The notes: generated by a model from the letters alone, not told the origin. Shown: positions 12,448 to 24,544, numbered from the stretch's first letter. The stretch: 64,000 nucleotides of DNA from Elymus sibiricus (GCA_039707655.1 CM077671.1:244071095-244135094); one strand, 5' to 3'. Numbers and translations: made by a program.

Positions 12448-13524
12448 CTAGACTTCAGATGGTGTCTTTGCATCGATGGATAGTGCGTGCAGCCCACTCT
12501 TGAGCTCATCCTGCAGGAGATCATACACAGCCCTGTGTCTCTTGAGCATGCTCTTCCCCTCAAACTCCTTGGACACCACCCGCACATTGAAATGTGTCTC
12601 TCCATCGCTGCCAGCCACCCCAGCGTGCCCCTTGTGTTGATGCGAAATGTCCTCAATCTTGAGCTCCACTGGTGAAAGCCCTCTCTCCAAATTATCCCTT
12701 ATCCTCTCCTTCCTCCCACCTCCAAGGCTGCCATTTCCTTCCACAACAGCAGCCGGTTCCTCCTCGAATTCCTCCTCCTCAGGCCTCTCCGCCTCTGAAC
12801 TCTCATGCACCTGCCCACCGAAAGCCTCAAACTGAGGCTCTTCCTTCTCCACCGCAGGCGTTTCAGTGCGCTCCTGGCGGATTTCTTGGCTGCCAGTCAC
12901 CTCCTGGCCCGCGGCGATCTCCAGCGCCTTGAGCTTCATGAGGTTGATCATGTTGAGCAGGCCGCTGTTCCTGGACGGCGAAAGGCTCTGCCTGATCCCG
13001 AGCATCTCGATGAACTCCACGGGCACCATGGCGACGTCCCTGGCGGGCGCGCCGGAGAGGCCGAGCACGAGCAGCGCGGCGAGGCCCTTGGTGAGCTGCG
13101 CGTCGGAGTCGGCCTGGAAGCTGACGCAGCCGGGCGCCTCGGCCTCCGGCGCGGCGTGGACCCAGACCTGGGAGACGCACCCGCGGACGCGGTTGGCGTC
13201 GCTCTTGAGCGCCGGGTCCATGGGCGGCAGGCGGGCGGCGTAGGCGAGCAGCTGCTTGTAGCGGGTGCGCTCGTCGGGCACGGACTGGAAGAGCGCGATG
13301 ATGTTCCTGAGCGCCGGGGGGAGCTGCGTCGGGTCGACAGTGCCGGGCGCGGAGGCGGAGGAGGAGGTGGAGGGGGTCGGGGAGGCGGCGGACCTGGCGG
13401 TGAGGCGCTGGAAGGAGATGGGGCGGGAGAGGGTGAGCAGGTGGGGCCTGGACAGGAGCGGTCTGGAGAGGGGCGAGGAGGAGAGGAGCCGGAGCGGGGT
13501 GGAGGTGGCGGCCGCGGACGCCAT
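12448..13524 (-). CDS. SUFE1: Plastid SufE-BolA fusion protein (SUFE1 type)
   Basis: Single exon, 358 residues. SufE activates the cysteine desulfurase NFS2 by accepting persulfide sulfur for Fe-S cluster assembly in plastids; the Arabidopsis homologue SUFE1 has also been reported in mitochondria. Residues 1-60 are Ser/Leu/Arg/Pro-rich with few acids, as in a transit peptide. Residues ~66-207 form the SufE domain with the sulfur-accepting Cys at 116 (RVRGCVSQVWV). An acidic linker (220-262) follows. Residues 273-352 form a BolA domain with the conserved His at 330 (MLKRHRAVYDLL), which in this family binds monothiol glutaredoxins such as GRXS14/16. The length fits the plant family (about 370). 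I chose the ATG at 13522-13524 (ATCCATGG context); the frame stays open upstream for 30 codons but without an ATG. A Mutator-like element begins about 0.3 kb upstream. No defect is seen. Confidence 0.93.
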   Translation of the reverse strand: MASAAATSTPLRLLSSSPLSRPLLSRPHLLTLSRPISFQRLTARSAASPTPSTSSSASAPGTVDPTQLPPALRNIIALFQSVPDERTRYKQLLAYAARLPPMDPALKSDANRVRGCVSQVWVHAAPEAEAPGCVSFQADSDAQLTKGLAALLVLGLSGAPARDVAMVPVEFIEMLGIRQSLSPSRNSGLLNMINLMKLKALEIAAGQEVTGSQEIRQERTETPAVEKEEPQFEAFGGQVHESSEAERPEEEEFEEEPAAVVEGNGSLGGGRKERIRDNLERGLSPVELKIEDISHQHKGHAGVAGSDGETHFNVRVVSKEFEGKSMLKRHRAVYDLLQDELKSGLHALSIDAKTPSEV

Positions 13525-13831
13525 GGATGGCGGCGGAGGAGGGATGGCGATTGGGGAATCAGAGGTCGGGTTGGGTTTCTTCTCTTCCCGGCGTTCGGAA
13601 ATTGGAGAGGCCAATAGCTTTAGAAATTCTTTGATTTCGTTTCTTCTGGAGATGGAAGAAAAGGTCTAGGCCGTGGAATCAATCGACGTGGATGTTCCCG
13701 AATGTGCGGGTGCGCATGGGGGAGACAGGCCCTTCATCTGAAGCATAGCCTACCAGGCCCGGCCCGCCTTTTCTATTGGACTGGGCTCTATATTGATCAA
13801 CATTCTTTTGCATGGTATAATACGTGTCTTA
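13525..13831 (-). promoter_or_regulatory. Remaining proximal promoter and leader of SUFE1
   Basis: Only about 307 bp separate the SUFE1 start codon from the Mutator-like element. It holds a CT-rich leader (13540-13640) and a weak AT-rich element near 13790-13800. No clear TATA box can be called. Distal regulatory sequence, if any, now lies ~39 kb away beyond the insertion block. Confidence 0.4.
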
Positions 13832-13835
13832 AATC

Positions 13836-13853
13836 ACTAATTGAGGAGTACTC
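13836..13853 (+). repeat. LINE target-site duplication, left copy
   Basis: ACTAATTGAGGAGTACTC, 18 bp, is repeated exactly at 52354-52371. It lies within the left terminal repeat of the Mutator-like element. Confidence 0.95.
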
Positions 13854-14097
13854 ACCTCCCCTAAAAAAGTACATCTCCTCTGCTGCCGTCCCCTCTAGTT
13901 AGGGTTTTATCTCCTCTCGTCGCCACCGGCGACGTAGAGATCTTTCTTCTCGGGCTCTCGCTCGTGGTAGGATCTAGGGGCAGTTGGGATCTGTCTCTCC
14001 GGTAACTGACAACGGCTGGGTTTCCTTCCATAAGGTTCTAGGGTTGGGAGCGACGGGCTCGCCCTTGCGGCCTGAGCGTGTTGCTCTGTCGGCGATC

Positions 14098-15143
14098 ATG
14101 GCGAGCGGAAGTACTCCTGCACCTGTCAAGGGGAAGAGCCGAATTGAGGATCTGATGAAGGATCTAGCCCTGGCAGAGGAAGATCTTGATGATGTGGTTT
14201 TTGAGGAAGAAGATGCCCTGACGAAGGAGGACCTCCGGTGGATGATTTTGGTCCGAGTTCATATGGACAAAACCTTCATCAATTACTGGTTTTTCGCACC
14301 ATGCGCACTGCTTGGGATCTGGCAAGGGAGGTAAAAATCAAAACCCTAGAGGATAACCTGTTCATCATGAAGTTTGATTGCCTTGGCAACTGGGAGACGG
14401 TAACGCAGGGAGGCCCGTGGCACTTCAAGGGGAACCCGGTGATCATTGCTCCCTATGATGGATACTCTAAACCATCCACAATTGAGTTGTTCAAGTTTGA
14501 GGTGTGGGCAAGGATCATGGATCTACCTCTAGCATATCATGGAAAGGTGAAAGCTTTGGCGTCGAAGTTTGGAGAGTATGTTGATTCAGAGCCTTCCTCC
14601 TTTGCCTTCGAGGGAAACTTCTTCAGGGTTAGAGTACGCCTGGATGTTCGCAACCCTCTGAAAAAAGCGACGTCCATCATCCGAGGAGGGGAGCGTGAGA
14701 TCTTTGTGGTGCAATACGAAAGGCTTCCCGATTGGTGCCAAGTGTGTGGTATGATGGGTCACCAGTTCAAGGAACACGGTGACAGAGTGCATCCTCCATC
14801 GGCACTAATTTACAAGAACTTGAGGGCGCCGGCAACCACTAGCTGGGCGACGAAGAAAAGAACAAACAGGCAGCAGCAACCGCAATACCCAGTCAATCCA
14901 GCAGGCAGCGACCATGACATGGATGGAGATCCTCAGTCTGAGAAGGATACTAATATGGATGATGCCGATCCTAGTCGCAAGCGCACCTCGGAGGCATTTG
15001 TTGTACAGCAGGCTTCTGAAACTGTTGTCAACCCGAACGAGGTGTCAAACTTAGCTCTGGCTCTTGTTGATACGAGCAAAGGTGGAGGTGTGCCTCTCAG
15101 CCCCCACCGATACAGGAACCCAAAAGAACTAGGGTGTCGCTGA
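14098..15143 (+). pseudogene. LINE ORF1 (DUF4283 plus zinc knuckle), frameshifted
   Basis: The ATG at 14098 opens a frame reading MASGSTPAPVKGKSRIEDL. It shifts near 14235-14330, where the frame starting at 14238 takes over and stays open to 15143. The second part holds the DUF4283-type core (WHFKGNPVIIAPYDGYSKP, then VWARIMDLP) and a knuckle, CQVCGMMGHQFKEHGD, in which the usual last Cys is His. The tail is Lys/Arg/Gln-rich. ORF1 proteins of plant LINEs bind their own RNA. The ORF stops 20 bp before the solo LTR. Confidence 0.85.
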
Positions 15144-15258
15144 TGGCAAAGGAGATTGGTAAGTGTAAGAGCACATTTCTCCATGTGTGGTTTTGGTAAT
15201 TGATGACAATCCCTATGGACTAATGGTTGCCTTGAGTTATATTCGAAGGATTTGTCCA

Positions 15259-16872
15259 CACTAGTAGAAAACAGGCCATTAGTCCCGGTTGGGAAGGGCC
15301 TTTAGTCCCGGTTCCCCAACCGGGACTAAAGTATAGAGACTAAAGGGTCCAAGCCTTTAGTCCCGGTTGGCTACGAACCGGGACTAAACCCTGGCCACGT
15401 GGTCGGCAGCGCGCGCCAGGGCATGGGGACCTTTGGTCCCGGTTGGTAACACCAACCGGGACTAAAGGTTTAGGGGTTTAGGGGTTTAGGTGTTTAGGGG
15501 TTTAATTAGTGTTTATTGTTTTTTTTCCTTTTCATTTTGTGTTTTCCATTTAATTCTTTTTCATTTCAAACATATTTTACGCTACTACATACTGTACACT
15601 TTATGCATATATAATAGAATTTCTCGTAGAACCGATCATATATCATAAAATTTCTCGTACAAGCAATCATATATATATATATATCATAGAATTTCTCGTA
15701 CGGCAACATGCATACACATATATATATATATACAATTTGGTATATACAATTTGTGATCTTGTGATCATCAACGACATCAGCAACGTACAACTCCAATTTC
15801 ATCTTCTCTTCTTCAACTCTTTTCAATTTTCCTTTCAAATCCTCGTTTTCTTTTTCAACTAAATTTAACTTCTCGACAATAGGGTCGGTTGGCATTTCCG
15901 GTTCAACTACCTCCTAGATAAAAATATCTATGTCAACTTGATGGGCATAATTGTCATTAACACGAAATGCAACAAATAGTTATAAAAGAGAATATACCAC
16001 ATCCGAATCGTAAACCGGACGAGGGCCGACGGGCACGGATATCATAACCATGGCACTATATATAACAACAATCATACAAGTAAGAAAATTATGCAAGTAA
16101 CTATCTAAATCATACAAATAAGATTTTTTTAATAAAAATGATAAGAACACAAGAAGAGGCTCACCAAGGTGGTGCCGGCGACGGGACGGTGCGGGCGATC
16201 GACGGTGGTTAGGACGGGGACGGGAAGGCACACTAAGTAAACCACACCTACACATATGCAAACTAAGGAGTTAATTTGAGCTCAAATTGCATATAAATCA
16301 AAAAAACTACCACATAATTACACCCAAACTAAAACCCACAAATCACTATACTTATAAAGCATTGCACGAGCTGATCTAGCAATAAGAAATGAAAGGACAA
16401 AGTTGCTAACCTTTGTGGACACTTGGATGGATTGGGGTGCCTCAAATCTTGACAAATCTTGGCAAAAATGAAGGGAGGAGCTCGAGCTAGGGGAAGAACA
16501 GAGAGGGGAATTCGAATGGAGAAAACAGAGAAATGGAGTCGGGCTGGACGAAGGGTTTATATAGGGAAAGCTTTAGTCCCGGTTGGTTATACAAACCGGG
16601 ACTAAAGGTCCACCTATAGTCCCGGTTTGTATAACCAACCGGGACTAAAAGGGCTCGTGGGGGCCCCAGGCTGACACCAGCCTGCCACCACCCCTTTAGT
16701 CCCGGTTTGTGATACAAACCGGGACTATAGGTCCCAAATGAACCGGGACTAATCGTGCCCCTGCCCCCGACCGCTCCTAGCCGTTGGAACCGGGACTAAT
16801 GGTCACATTAGTCCCGGGCCAAAGCCAAACCGGGACTAAAGGGTTAAACGGAAGGCCTATTTTCTACTAGTG
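15259..16872. mobile_element. Non-autonomous CACTA element (1614 bp)
   Basis: It begins CACTAGTAGAAAACAGGCC and ends with the complement of CACTAGTAGAAAATAGGCC. It is flanked by CCA at 15256-15258 and 16873-16875, a 3-bp duplication. Both subterminal regions contain many copies of TTTAGTCCCGGTT in both orientations. The core is AT-rich with small (TA)n tracts near 15672 and 15720. No transposase is encoded. It lies inside the solo LTR. Confidence 0.95.
16572..16649. repeat. Perfect 33-bp inverted repeat (hairpin) in the CACTA tail
   Basis: Arm 16572-16604 (starting TTTAGTCCCGGTTGG) is the exact reverse complement of 16617-16649, with a 12-base loop. A transcript would fold into a long perfect stem. 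Other imperfect pairs of the same motif flank it. Confidence 0.93.
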
Positions 16873-18029
16873 CCATAGGCACTTCTTGAAGTCCATCTGT
16901 TGGTTTCAAAGAGTTTATATCGTGACCAATGTGGTATTCAAGGTTTTATCCAAAGATTGGTCATGTGAGAGTTGAGCTTATTGCCAGCATGTCTTGAAGA
17001 AGAAGATTGTGTGAGCATTCATGTTTACCTTCAAGACATCATCTTTATGAAGAGAGAAGATAAGATACAAGGTTGATCAAGACTAAGTCAAAGAGTGAAT
17101 CAAGTTGATCAACATACAAAGCGTACAAGATGTACCGAGAGGGATCAAGTGATCCCATGGTATGGTAAGCATTGTCCATTACGCTTTGTGTACTAACCCA
17201 TGGTCTACGTGAGAGTTCTATGTGGGGTTAGGTATGTTTTCCATGGGCTTGCGTCAATAGGAAGATCTCATACAACTCATGGAGGATGACATCAAGTGGT
17301 GATCGTCATCAAGATTGCGGAGTGCAAGTTCAAGTGGAGCATCACGAAGAGATCATGCTTGAAGCTTGCCGTCCATTGTGGTGACAATGGACTTGTGAAG
17401 ATGTGCCGAAGAGTGGCTCACCCATAGTGGAGTATGGGGGAGCAATCTACTAGTCTTCATCGAGCCGGCGCAATCAAGAAAGGTGGTCCATCTTGAGAAG
17501 GACAAGATCGTCATCATCTAGCTCAAGAGGACTATGCGCAAGGCAAAGGTTTGACCTTGATAGGGTTTTCTATTTTACCGGTCTCATGGTGGTAGTTGGG
17601 AGACCGGGTTATAGGATCGATAGACGTACTATCAAGGGGGGCTCTCAAGTGAGTAGCTTGATCGTATCGTTCGTTGAGATCTCAAACCATTGCATTCTTG
17701 GCATCATCATCTTTCTTGGTTCTTGGTTGGCTTTTCTCTTTGTTTTAGAGCTTATGGTCATCTTCATGACAAGCTCGAGTTCATCGAAAACGGAGTACAT
17801 ATGCATCTTCTATGATGTTTTCGATGTTGGAGTGTTTGCCGGGTCTTCATTCATAGAGGTTTCACATCTCTATATCATTGGCATTTTCATACTGCCTCTT
17901 CTTAGGATAACCAGTCGCTGTTTGGATAGTACTTGTCGTGTGCTATCCAACAAGCTTGAGTTTTCTCAATTCAGAGCCCGTATGTGAAAGTTATGGCAGT
18001 TTCAGTACCAGGGCAGTTTTTCTCTGAAC

Positions 18030-18380
18030 TAGCGGTAGTACCGCTCGGTACCACGGTAGTACCGCTCCGGCGGTACTTCCGCTATGTACTACCGCTTATA
18101 TTTTGTTCTCTGGTCAGGGTGGTTTTCTGGACGGTAGTAGTGGGCGGTAGTAGGGCGGTAGTACCGCCCGCGCGGTAGTACCGCTCTCTAGTACCGCTGC
18201 TACTACCGCTTATTTCTGGGGTCTGGCGTCTTACTACATCCCAGCGGAAGTACCGCTGGGTAGGGCGGTAGTACCGCTCCGGCGGAACTACCACCTCGAG
18301 TTTTTCTGCCATTTTGCAGGTTTTCCCTAAAACTACCGCGCGGGCAGTAGTACCGCTCAGCCAAGCGATAGCACCGCTTG
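18030..18380. repeat. Array of GGTAGTACCGC motifs
   Basis: Many copies of the self-complementary core GGTAGTACC, often with CGC or CTC flanks, sit just upstream of the TATA box of the solo LTR. Their spacing is irregular. Each copy can pair with every other. Confidence 0.85.
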
Positions 18381-18420
18381 TGCACGACCTGTGCACATAA
18401 CGGTTGGATTTGGGGAGGCC

Positions 18421-18428
18421 TATAAAAG
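18421..18428 (+). promoter_or_regulatory. TATA box of the solo LTR
   Basis: TATAAAAG follows the repeat array in a GGCC-TATAAAAG-GGG context. This is the likely U3/R promoter of the former retrotransposon. Confidence 0.6.
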
Positions 18429-19578
18429 GGGGTCTTCTTCCCCATTGCTCCCCAATCCTTTGAGCTCGTGTTCTTCCCCCATTGTTGACCTTCTTTGAGC
18501 TTGCTAACTCTCAATCCCTCCAATGATTCTTGCTAGTTCTTGAGGGAAAAGACAGAGGAGATCTAGATCCACATTTCCACCAATCACTTTCTCCTCTAAG
18601 TGAGGGGAACCCCTTGGATCTAGATCTTGGAGTTCTTCGTGTTCTTCTTTGTTCTTCCTCTCATTTCCTCCATAACATTTGTTGTTGTGGTGGGATTTGG
18701 GAGAGAAGGACTTGGGCACTCCGTGTGCCCTTGCCATTGCATTTGGTGCATAGGTTTGAGTTCTCCACGGTGATACGTGGAAGTGAGAAGTTGAGAAGCT
18801 TATTACTCTTGGGTGTTTGAGCACCCTAGAGCTTGTTCCTCTTGGGTGCCTTGGCGCCCTAGACGGTTGGTGGTGCCTCGGAGCTCAATCATTGTGGTGT
18901 AAAGCTCCAGGCAAGCGTCGGGGTCTCCAATTAGGTCGTGGAGATTGCCCCGAGCAATTTTTATGGGTACTGGTGAACCGCCCCCAAGGGTTGCCAAAGT
19001 GTACGGGTACCAGTGACCGCCCCCAAGGGTTGCCATTTGTACGGGTTCGGTGACCGCCCTCAAGGGTCCCTTAGTGGAATCACGGCATCTTGCATTGCGT
19101 GAGGGCGTGAGGAGATTACGGTGGCCTTAGTGGCATCTTGGGGAGCATTGTGCCTCCACACCGCTCCGAACGGAGATTAGCATCCGCAAGGGTGTGAACT
19201 TCGGGACACATCGTCGTCTCCGCGTGCCTCGGTTATCTCTTACCCTAGCCCTTTACTTATGCACTTTACTTTGTGATAGCCATATTGGTTCGTGCTATAT
19301 ATATTGCTATCACTTAGTTGTTTATCTTGCTTAGCATAAGTTGTTGGTGCACATAGGTGAGCCTAGTTGTTTTAGGTTTTGTGCTTGACATATTAAACGT
19401 TAGTTTTATTCCGCATTTGTTCAAGCCTAAACCATAATTATTTTAAAGCGCCTATTCACGCCCCCTCTAGGCGACATCCACGTCCTTTCAGTAAGGGTGG
19501 AGTCAAGAAGTCCCTTGCGGGCTCAAACAACAATAATGCGCGATCGGCGGCCTCCCCGGCAGAGGACCGCCGGTCACA

Positions 19579-22412
19579 ATGAATCTCCTATGTAGGAACT
19601 GTCGCGGGATTGGCAATGCCCCGACAGTTCATGAGCTACGCGAACTCGCGAAAAAGTATGCCCCTAGAATACTTTGCACTGTTGAAACTCATATTAGCGG
19701 AGTGAGGTCGGAAAACTTAGCAAGTATTCTAAGTTTTGATAATTCTTTTGCTGTTGACTCCTCTAGTAGGAGTGGAGGTTTGGCTATTTTTTGGAACAAT
19801 GAAATAAATATTGAGAACTTGGGTTATTTGAAGTATCATATTGATGTCAAAGTGAGTGATCTAGGGGGTGACTCATGGAGGTTATCCTGCTTCTATGGGG
19901 AAGCTCAAACCCATATGCGTCATCTCACATGGGATACTATGAAAAATTTATCAACCTTATATGACATGCCGTGGGTCTGCATGGGAGATTTCAGCGAGGT
20001 TCTGAAGCACGATGAACATGATGGTATAGGCAGCAGGAGTTAGTCCCAAATACAGGGATTCAGAGATGCGGTAGATATCTGCGGACTCGTCGATCTAGGG
20101 TACAAGGGGACGAGGTGGAATTACGAGAAAAAAGTCACCGGCGGAACGTACACACGTGTGCGTCTTGACAGGGCTCTGGCCTCGGTGAGTTGGAGTGAGC
20201 AGTTCCCTAAGGCTGCGGTTCAGCACCTCAACGCTGCCACATCCGATCACAGCCCCATCCTGCTGCAATTGTCCAGTGAAACGGGAGGGAGGAGTAAAAA
20301 GATGTTTCGGTATGAGGTAATGTGGGATACACACACAGAGCTTAAACCAACTGTACGTACTGCATGGGAGCTGAATGGTCCTAGCCTGACTGCCACCGAT
20401 GTCCGTGCAAAACTTGCGACTCTTGCGGACAATCTGGGTGAGTGGTCTCGTGCCACTTTTGGCAGTGTTTGAGGAGAGATTGCAATACTGAAAAAGGAGC
20501 TTGATCGGCTGAGAAGTGCGGGCGAGAGAACTGGACCATCTACAACAGAAGTAAAGACCAATGACCGGCTGATTGAGCTATACATGCGCGAGGAAATAAT
20601 GTGGCGGCAACGCTCTCGTGTTCAATGGCTATCAGAAGGTGACCGCAACACGCACTTTTTCCATATGCGGGCGTCGATGAGGAGGAGGAAAAACCTGATT
20701 AAATCTCTGCAACGGGCAGCTGGTCAGCTCACAGATGATCCAACCGAGATGCAACAACTTGCCCTCCAATTCTACAAAGACTTGTATACCTCGGAAGGAG
20801 TGGAGGGGGTCCAAGAGGTACTCTAGCACGTCCCGACCAAAGTTACACCGGAGATGAATGAAGCTTTGATGGCACCCTACGACGAGAAGGAAGTGAAGAA
20901 GGCTCTTTTTTCAAATGTTTCCCACCAAGGCACCGGGCCCTGATGGGTTCCCCGCACACTTTTTTCACAGACATTGGGATGTTTGCGGCGAGGCTGTGAC
21001 AAGGGTGGTTTTGAGCATTGTACGAGGAGAAGAAAGCCCAGAATGTCTTAATGACACGATGTTGGTTCTAATCCCAAAGGTATCTAACCCTATTCTTCTC
21101 TCACAATTACGCCCAATCAGCCTATGCAATGTCTTTTATAAGATTGCCTCTAAGGTGCTCGCAAACCGTCTAAAGATGATATTGCTAGAAATCATATCAG
21201 AGGAGCAGTCTGCTTTTGTTCCTGGCAGGCTTATTACAGACAATATCCTATCAGCATATGAGTGCCTTCATTTTATGAAAAGAAACAGACCTAAGGGTAA
21301 CACGTTTGGTGCCTTGAAGCTTGACATGATGAAGGCTTATGACAGAGTGGAATGGGCCTATCTTAGGGCAATCATGGAGAAACTTGAATTCGCAGTACCA
21401 TGGATTGAGGTAATTATGAATATGGTGAGCTCGGTCACTTTTTCAGTTATGTTCAATGGTGTTAAATCAGATGCGTTCAAACCCACACATGGTATTTGAC
21501 AGGGAGATCCTATCTCTCCGTATCTCTTCTTGTTGGCAGCAGAGGGCCTTTCGTGCCTCTTAAAATCCCAGAACCAGTCATCCCAGCTTGGCGGCATTAA
21601 GGTGGCCCCATCGGCTCCGCCGGTGAACCATCTCCTATTCGCGGATGACAGCCTGCTATTTTTCAGGGCGAGTATCAATGGAGCGGAAGAGGTATCAAAC
21701 CTATTGGATACATATTGCAGGTCCTCTGGACAGAGAGTAAATAGGGACAAATCATCAATTTTCTTCAGCAAAGGGACCCTAGAGATAGTGCGGTCAGCAG
21801 TCAAGGGGTTCTTGCAAGTGCCCAATGAATCGGTGAGTGATAGGTATTTGGGGATGCCGACAGATGTGGGGCACTCAAAGAAGGGAAATTTCAAATATCT
21901 CAGTGATCGTGTGTGGGACAAAGCCAAAGGATGGATGAGTAAATGTTTGTCAGCTGGTGGTAAGGAAGTTCTCATAAAATCTGTTGCCGAGGCGATCCCG
22001 GTGTTTTCAATGTCTGTTTTCAAACTTCCAAGGGGTTTGTGTGATCATATCAAGTCCATCATACACAAATTCTGGTGGGGTTGTAAACAGGGCGAGCGGA
22101 AGCCAGCATGGGTCTCATGGGATGTTATGGTAAGACCAAAGCAATTGGGAGGTCTAGGGTTTCGGGACCTAGAATTGTTCAACTTGGCTTTGTTGGCAAG
22201 GCAAGCATGGCGAATCCTGCAGGAACCATCTACACTGACTGCTCGAATTTTGAAGGCATCATACTTTCCAGACACAACGATTCTCGAAGCAGACTTGGGG
22301 TCTCGCCCCTCTCAAGTTTGGCGTTCGATCATTGAGGGAAGAGATGTGCTAAAGCAAGGACTTATTCGTAGGATCGGAAATGGGCAAACAACGGATATTT
22401 GGAGAGATAATT
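19579..22412 (+). pseudogene. LINE ORF2, 5' part: endonuclease and reverse transcriptase
   Basis: It starts MNLLCRNCRGIG at 19579. The apurinic-type endonuclease shows N-CRG, a TVETH block with the catalytic Glu, MGDF (~19981) and SDHSPI (~20242). The linker carries QWLSEGDRNTHFFH. The RT has KAPGPDGFPAHFF (~20925), LRPISLCN, KLDMMKAYDRVEW (~21319), QGDPISPYLF (21500) and FADDSLLF (~21638) with both Asp present. It is broken by TAG at 20041, TGA at 20470, TAG at 20824, a shift near 20915 and TGA at 21497, just before QGDP. The LARD composite cuts it at 22412; the frame resumes at 51039. Confidence 0.9.
22408..22412 (+). repeat. Target-site duplication of the LARD composite, left
   Basis: TAATT, repeated at 51034-51038. 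A single 5-bp pair flanks the entire 28.6-kb composite. Confidence 0.93.
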
Positions 22413-22509
22413 TGTGACACCCTGGTTTTGTGCTACAGTGATCATTGTAATTAAGCACAGTGATGACCATGATCAGTGCCTAATCATTTTGCTAAACAAG
22501 ATATGATCC
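22413..22509 (+). repeat. LARD first LTR, reduced to 97 bp
   Basis: Matches the first 97 bases of the full LTRs (24558 onward) and then jumps into internal sequence. The last four bases, ATCC, occur at both parental breakpoints. Confidence 0.93.
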
Positions 22510-23550
22510 TCTTCTCCCTCGTGGTTCATGATGAACATTGAAGCTAGTTTTGGAAACCTTGAAAGCATTATCTTTGTGCCTAGCTCATGAAGGATATGTT
22601 TGTTGAAAGAAGTGTTTTTCTCTAAGTTCACTTGCATCTTGCCGTTGTGATTATGAGAAAGTTTTTTGCTTCGCTTCCTCTGGAATCGTTCCAATTCATT
22701 CATGCATGTGCGAAGCGTTCTATGGTTTGCTAGATTTGCTACCTTCACTCCGTATGTATTTCTTAGCACGCCAAGCCACTGATTGATTTGATCTGGAAAA
22801 AGAAGTTCCTCGTAAGAGCTAATCTAGGCTTACACATGGAACTTTGATATCCTCTATAATGGTACCCAACCAGAACTTGATTACATTCCATTCTAGAAAA
22901 CTTCCACATGGGCACGAGTGTCTTGACCTTGTGTTCATATGTCTTGCAGTCTGGCTAAAGATTCAAGGCTTGCTTCTGTTGATCATTCCCCGAGAATCTT
23001 GCCGCATCGTCTCGTAGATGTGTGTTTCATCCTTTTTCCTTCTCAGGGCTGCTGAGCCTGAGATATCCTGACACCAACCAGATCTGAATCTCGGACAGAT
23101 ATGATGGTTGGAACATTATCAAGAATTATAACTTTGGTCTTTATTACTCGGTAAGGTGATGTTGTAGCTAGCACACCTAGCCGGATGACCTATTGTTATA
23201 ATGCTTTGTTCAGCTAGGGTTGCCATTCTCCCACGGGGGAATTGTAAGACTTATTTTATAAGTTGTTCCTACTGGATCCTTTGTGTATCCAAACTCCATC
23301 CTTTACTCGAAACACCATATCATTGCTATCCGGAAGCATGAATGTGGTATATCGATCATCAAAAGGAATAATGTAAGCTCAATGCTAATTGTTTCTTGAT
23401 CAATTATTCAAACCCCCATTGTATGGGCATGTCATGGATTTTCCTCGCCCCTTTTACCTAAATGGTTATCTACTTGCTAATTCTGTCATGTATATCATGC
23501 TCTGATTTTTCCTTGGGAAAGATATACTCCTAAAAAAAACTTGAGTATAA

Positions 23551-23695
23551 CCACATTTTCCTTTCCATTGGTCTGTTTAATGTGATAAACACATTTTCCT
23601 TTCCATTGGTCTGTTTAATGTGATAAACACATTTTCCCTTCCATTGGCCTGTTTAATGTGATGAACACATTTTCCTTTCCATTGGTCTGTTTAAC
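23551..23695 (+). repeat. 38-bp tandem repeat, about 3.8 copies
   Basis: The unit begins ACACATTTTCCTTTCCATTG and repeats every 38 bp. The same array occurs in internal copy 2 at about 45799-45943, so it predates the duplication. Confidence 0.92.
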
Positions 23696-24544
23696 CTTGC
23701 TTGAGATTATATGATCTAAGCAGTAATAATTCTCTGTTTAGGTAAACACCTCGGTGATCAATTCTGTCAGTAAGGCCATGTTACTATTGTTGATAACATT
23801 CCGGTAACCGCCGGTGGACGAGAACCTTGCCTATTGGTCTGCCTCGTTTCAACGAGCAGGAAAATGGTTCTATTCGTCCCCCGCCCTTGGTACCGACGTT
23901 GTTGCCAGCATAACTGACACGCTATCCTCTGACTTGTCATGCTATCATGACCGTGTAAGATGTCACCACCCTTCCTGCTCTTAACCACATGGTCAGCCCA
24001 TAACCCTCGGTTCCACAGGATCGAAATCCGACTCTCCTGTACATCTTTGATTCCAAAGTATCCCTTGCACTTGGCTTCGTTCGTAATTCCCGAGCCACCG
24101 TCCAAGGGATGATCTATCCTAATATCAGACGCAAAATTTATTTTCGTTGCTCTGAATCCCTTTTCACCTTCTGGTCAGGCATCGAATGATTGCCTACCCG
24201 TTTGAAACTTTTACACCGTCGCATTTTGCTCTTAGTGATTCCTCGAGTATTAACTTGAGAAATAAATCTTGTGTTCCTCCCTGAGTTCGCCGTCAGATGC
24301 CCAACCTTGTAGGGATACGTACTTCCAGAGTTTTCCCTCTAATCGCATTCGTAGGATGATGAAGATCCCGAAGGAAGGATGACGACTCCATCAGATTGAC
24401 CTGAATCAGAGTAATGGATACCTCTACAAGAAGGACCGACCTCTTTGGTGAGAGCAGCCAAGAACGAGAAGACTCGTTAGATTTTCGTAACCAAGCTTTC
24501 CCCCTTACGTCTACCCCTTAATTCTCGGGACGAGAATTCTTGTT

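Larger units (their letters stand above)
15164..19490. mobile_element. Solo LTR (2.71 kb net), split by a CACTA element
   Basis: It begins TGTAAGAGCAC and ends GTCCTTTCA, with a 5-bp duplication GTAAG at 15159-15163 and 19491-19495. No second LTR or internal domain is present, so it is a solo LTR left by LTR-LTR recombination. A TATAAAAG box lies at 18421-18428. A short inverted motif GGTAGTACCGC recurs many times at 18030-18380. The superfamily is not decidable from the LTR alone. The orientation implied by the TATA box is plus. Confidence 0.9.

Noticed and set aside
13525..13614. A 30-residue N-terminal extension of SUFE1
   Set aside because: The extension begins at a TTG, not an ATG. The ATG at 13524 has good context and starts a plausible transit peptide.
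12805..13617. Long plus-strand open frames (270 and 125 codons) over the SUFE1 region
   Set aside because: They are antisense shadows of the GC-rich SUFE1 coding sequence; the minus-strand frame has clear SufE and BolA motifs.
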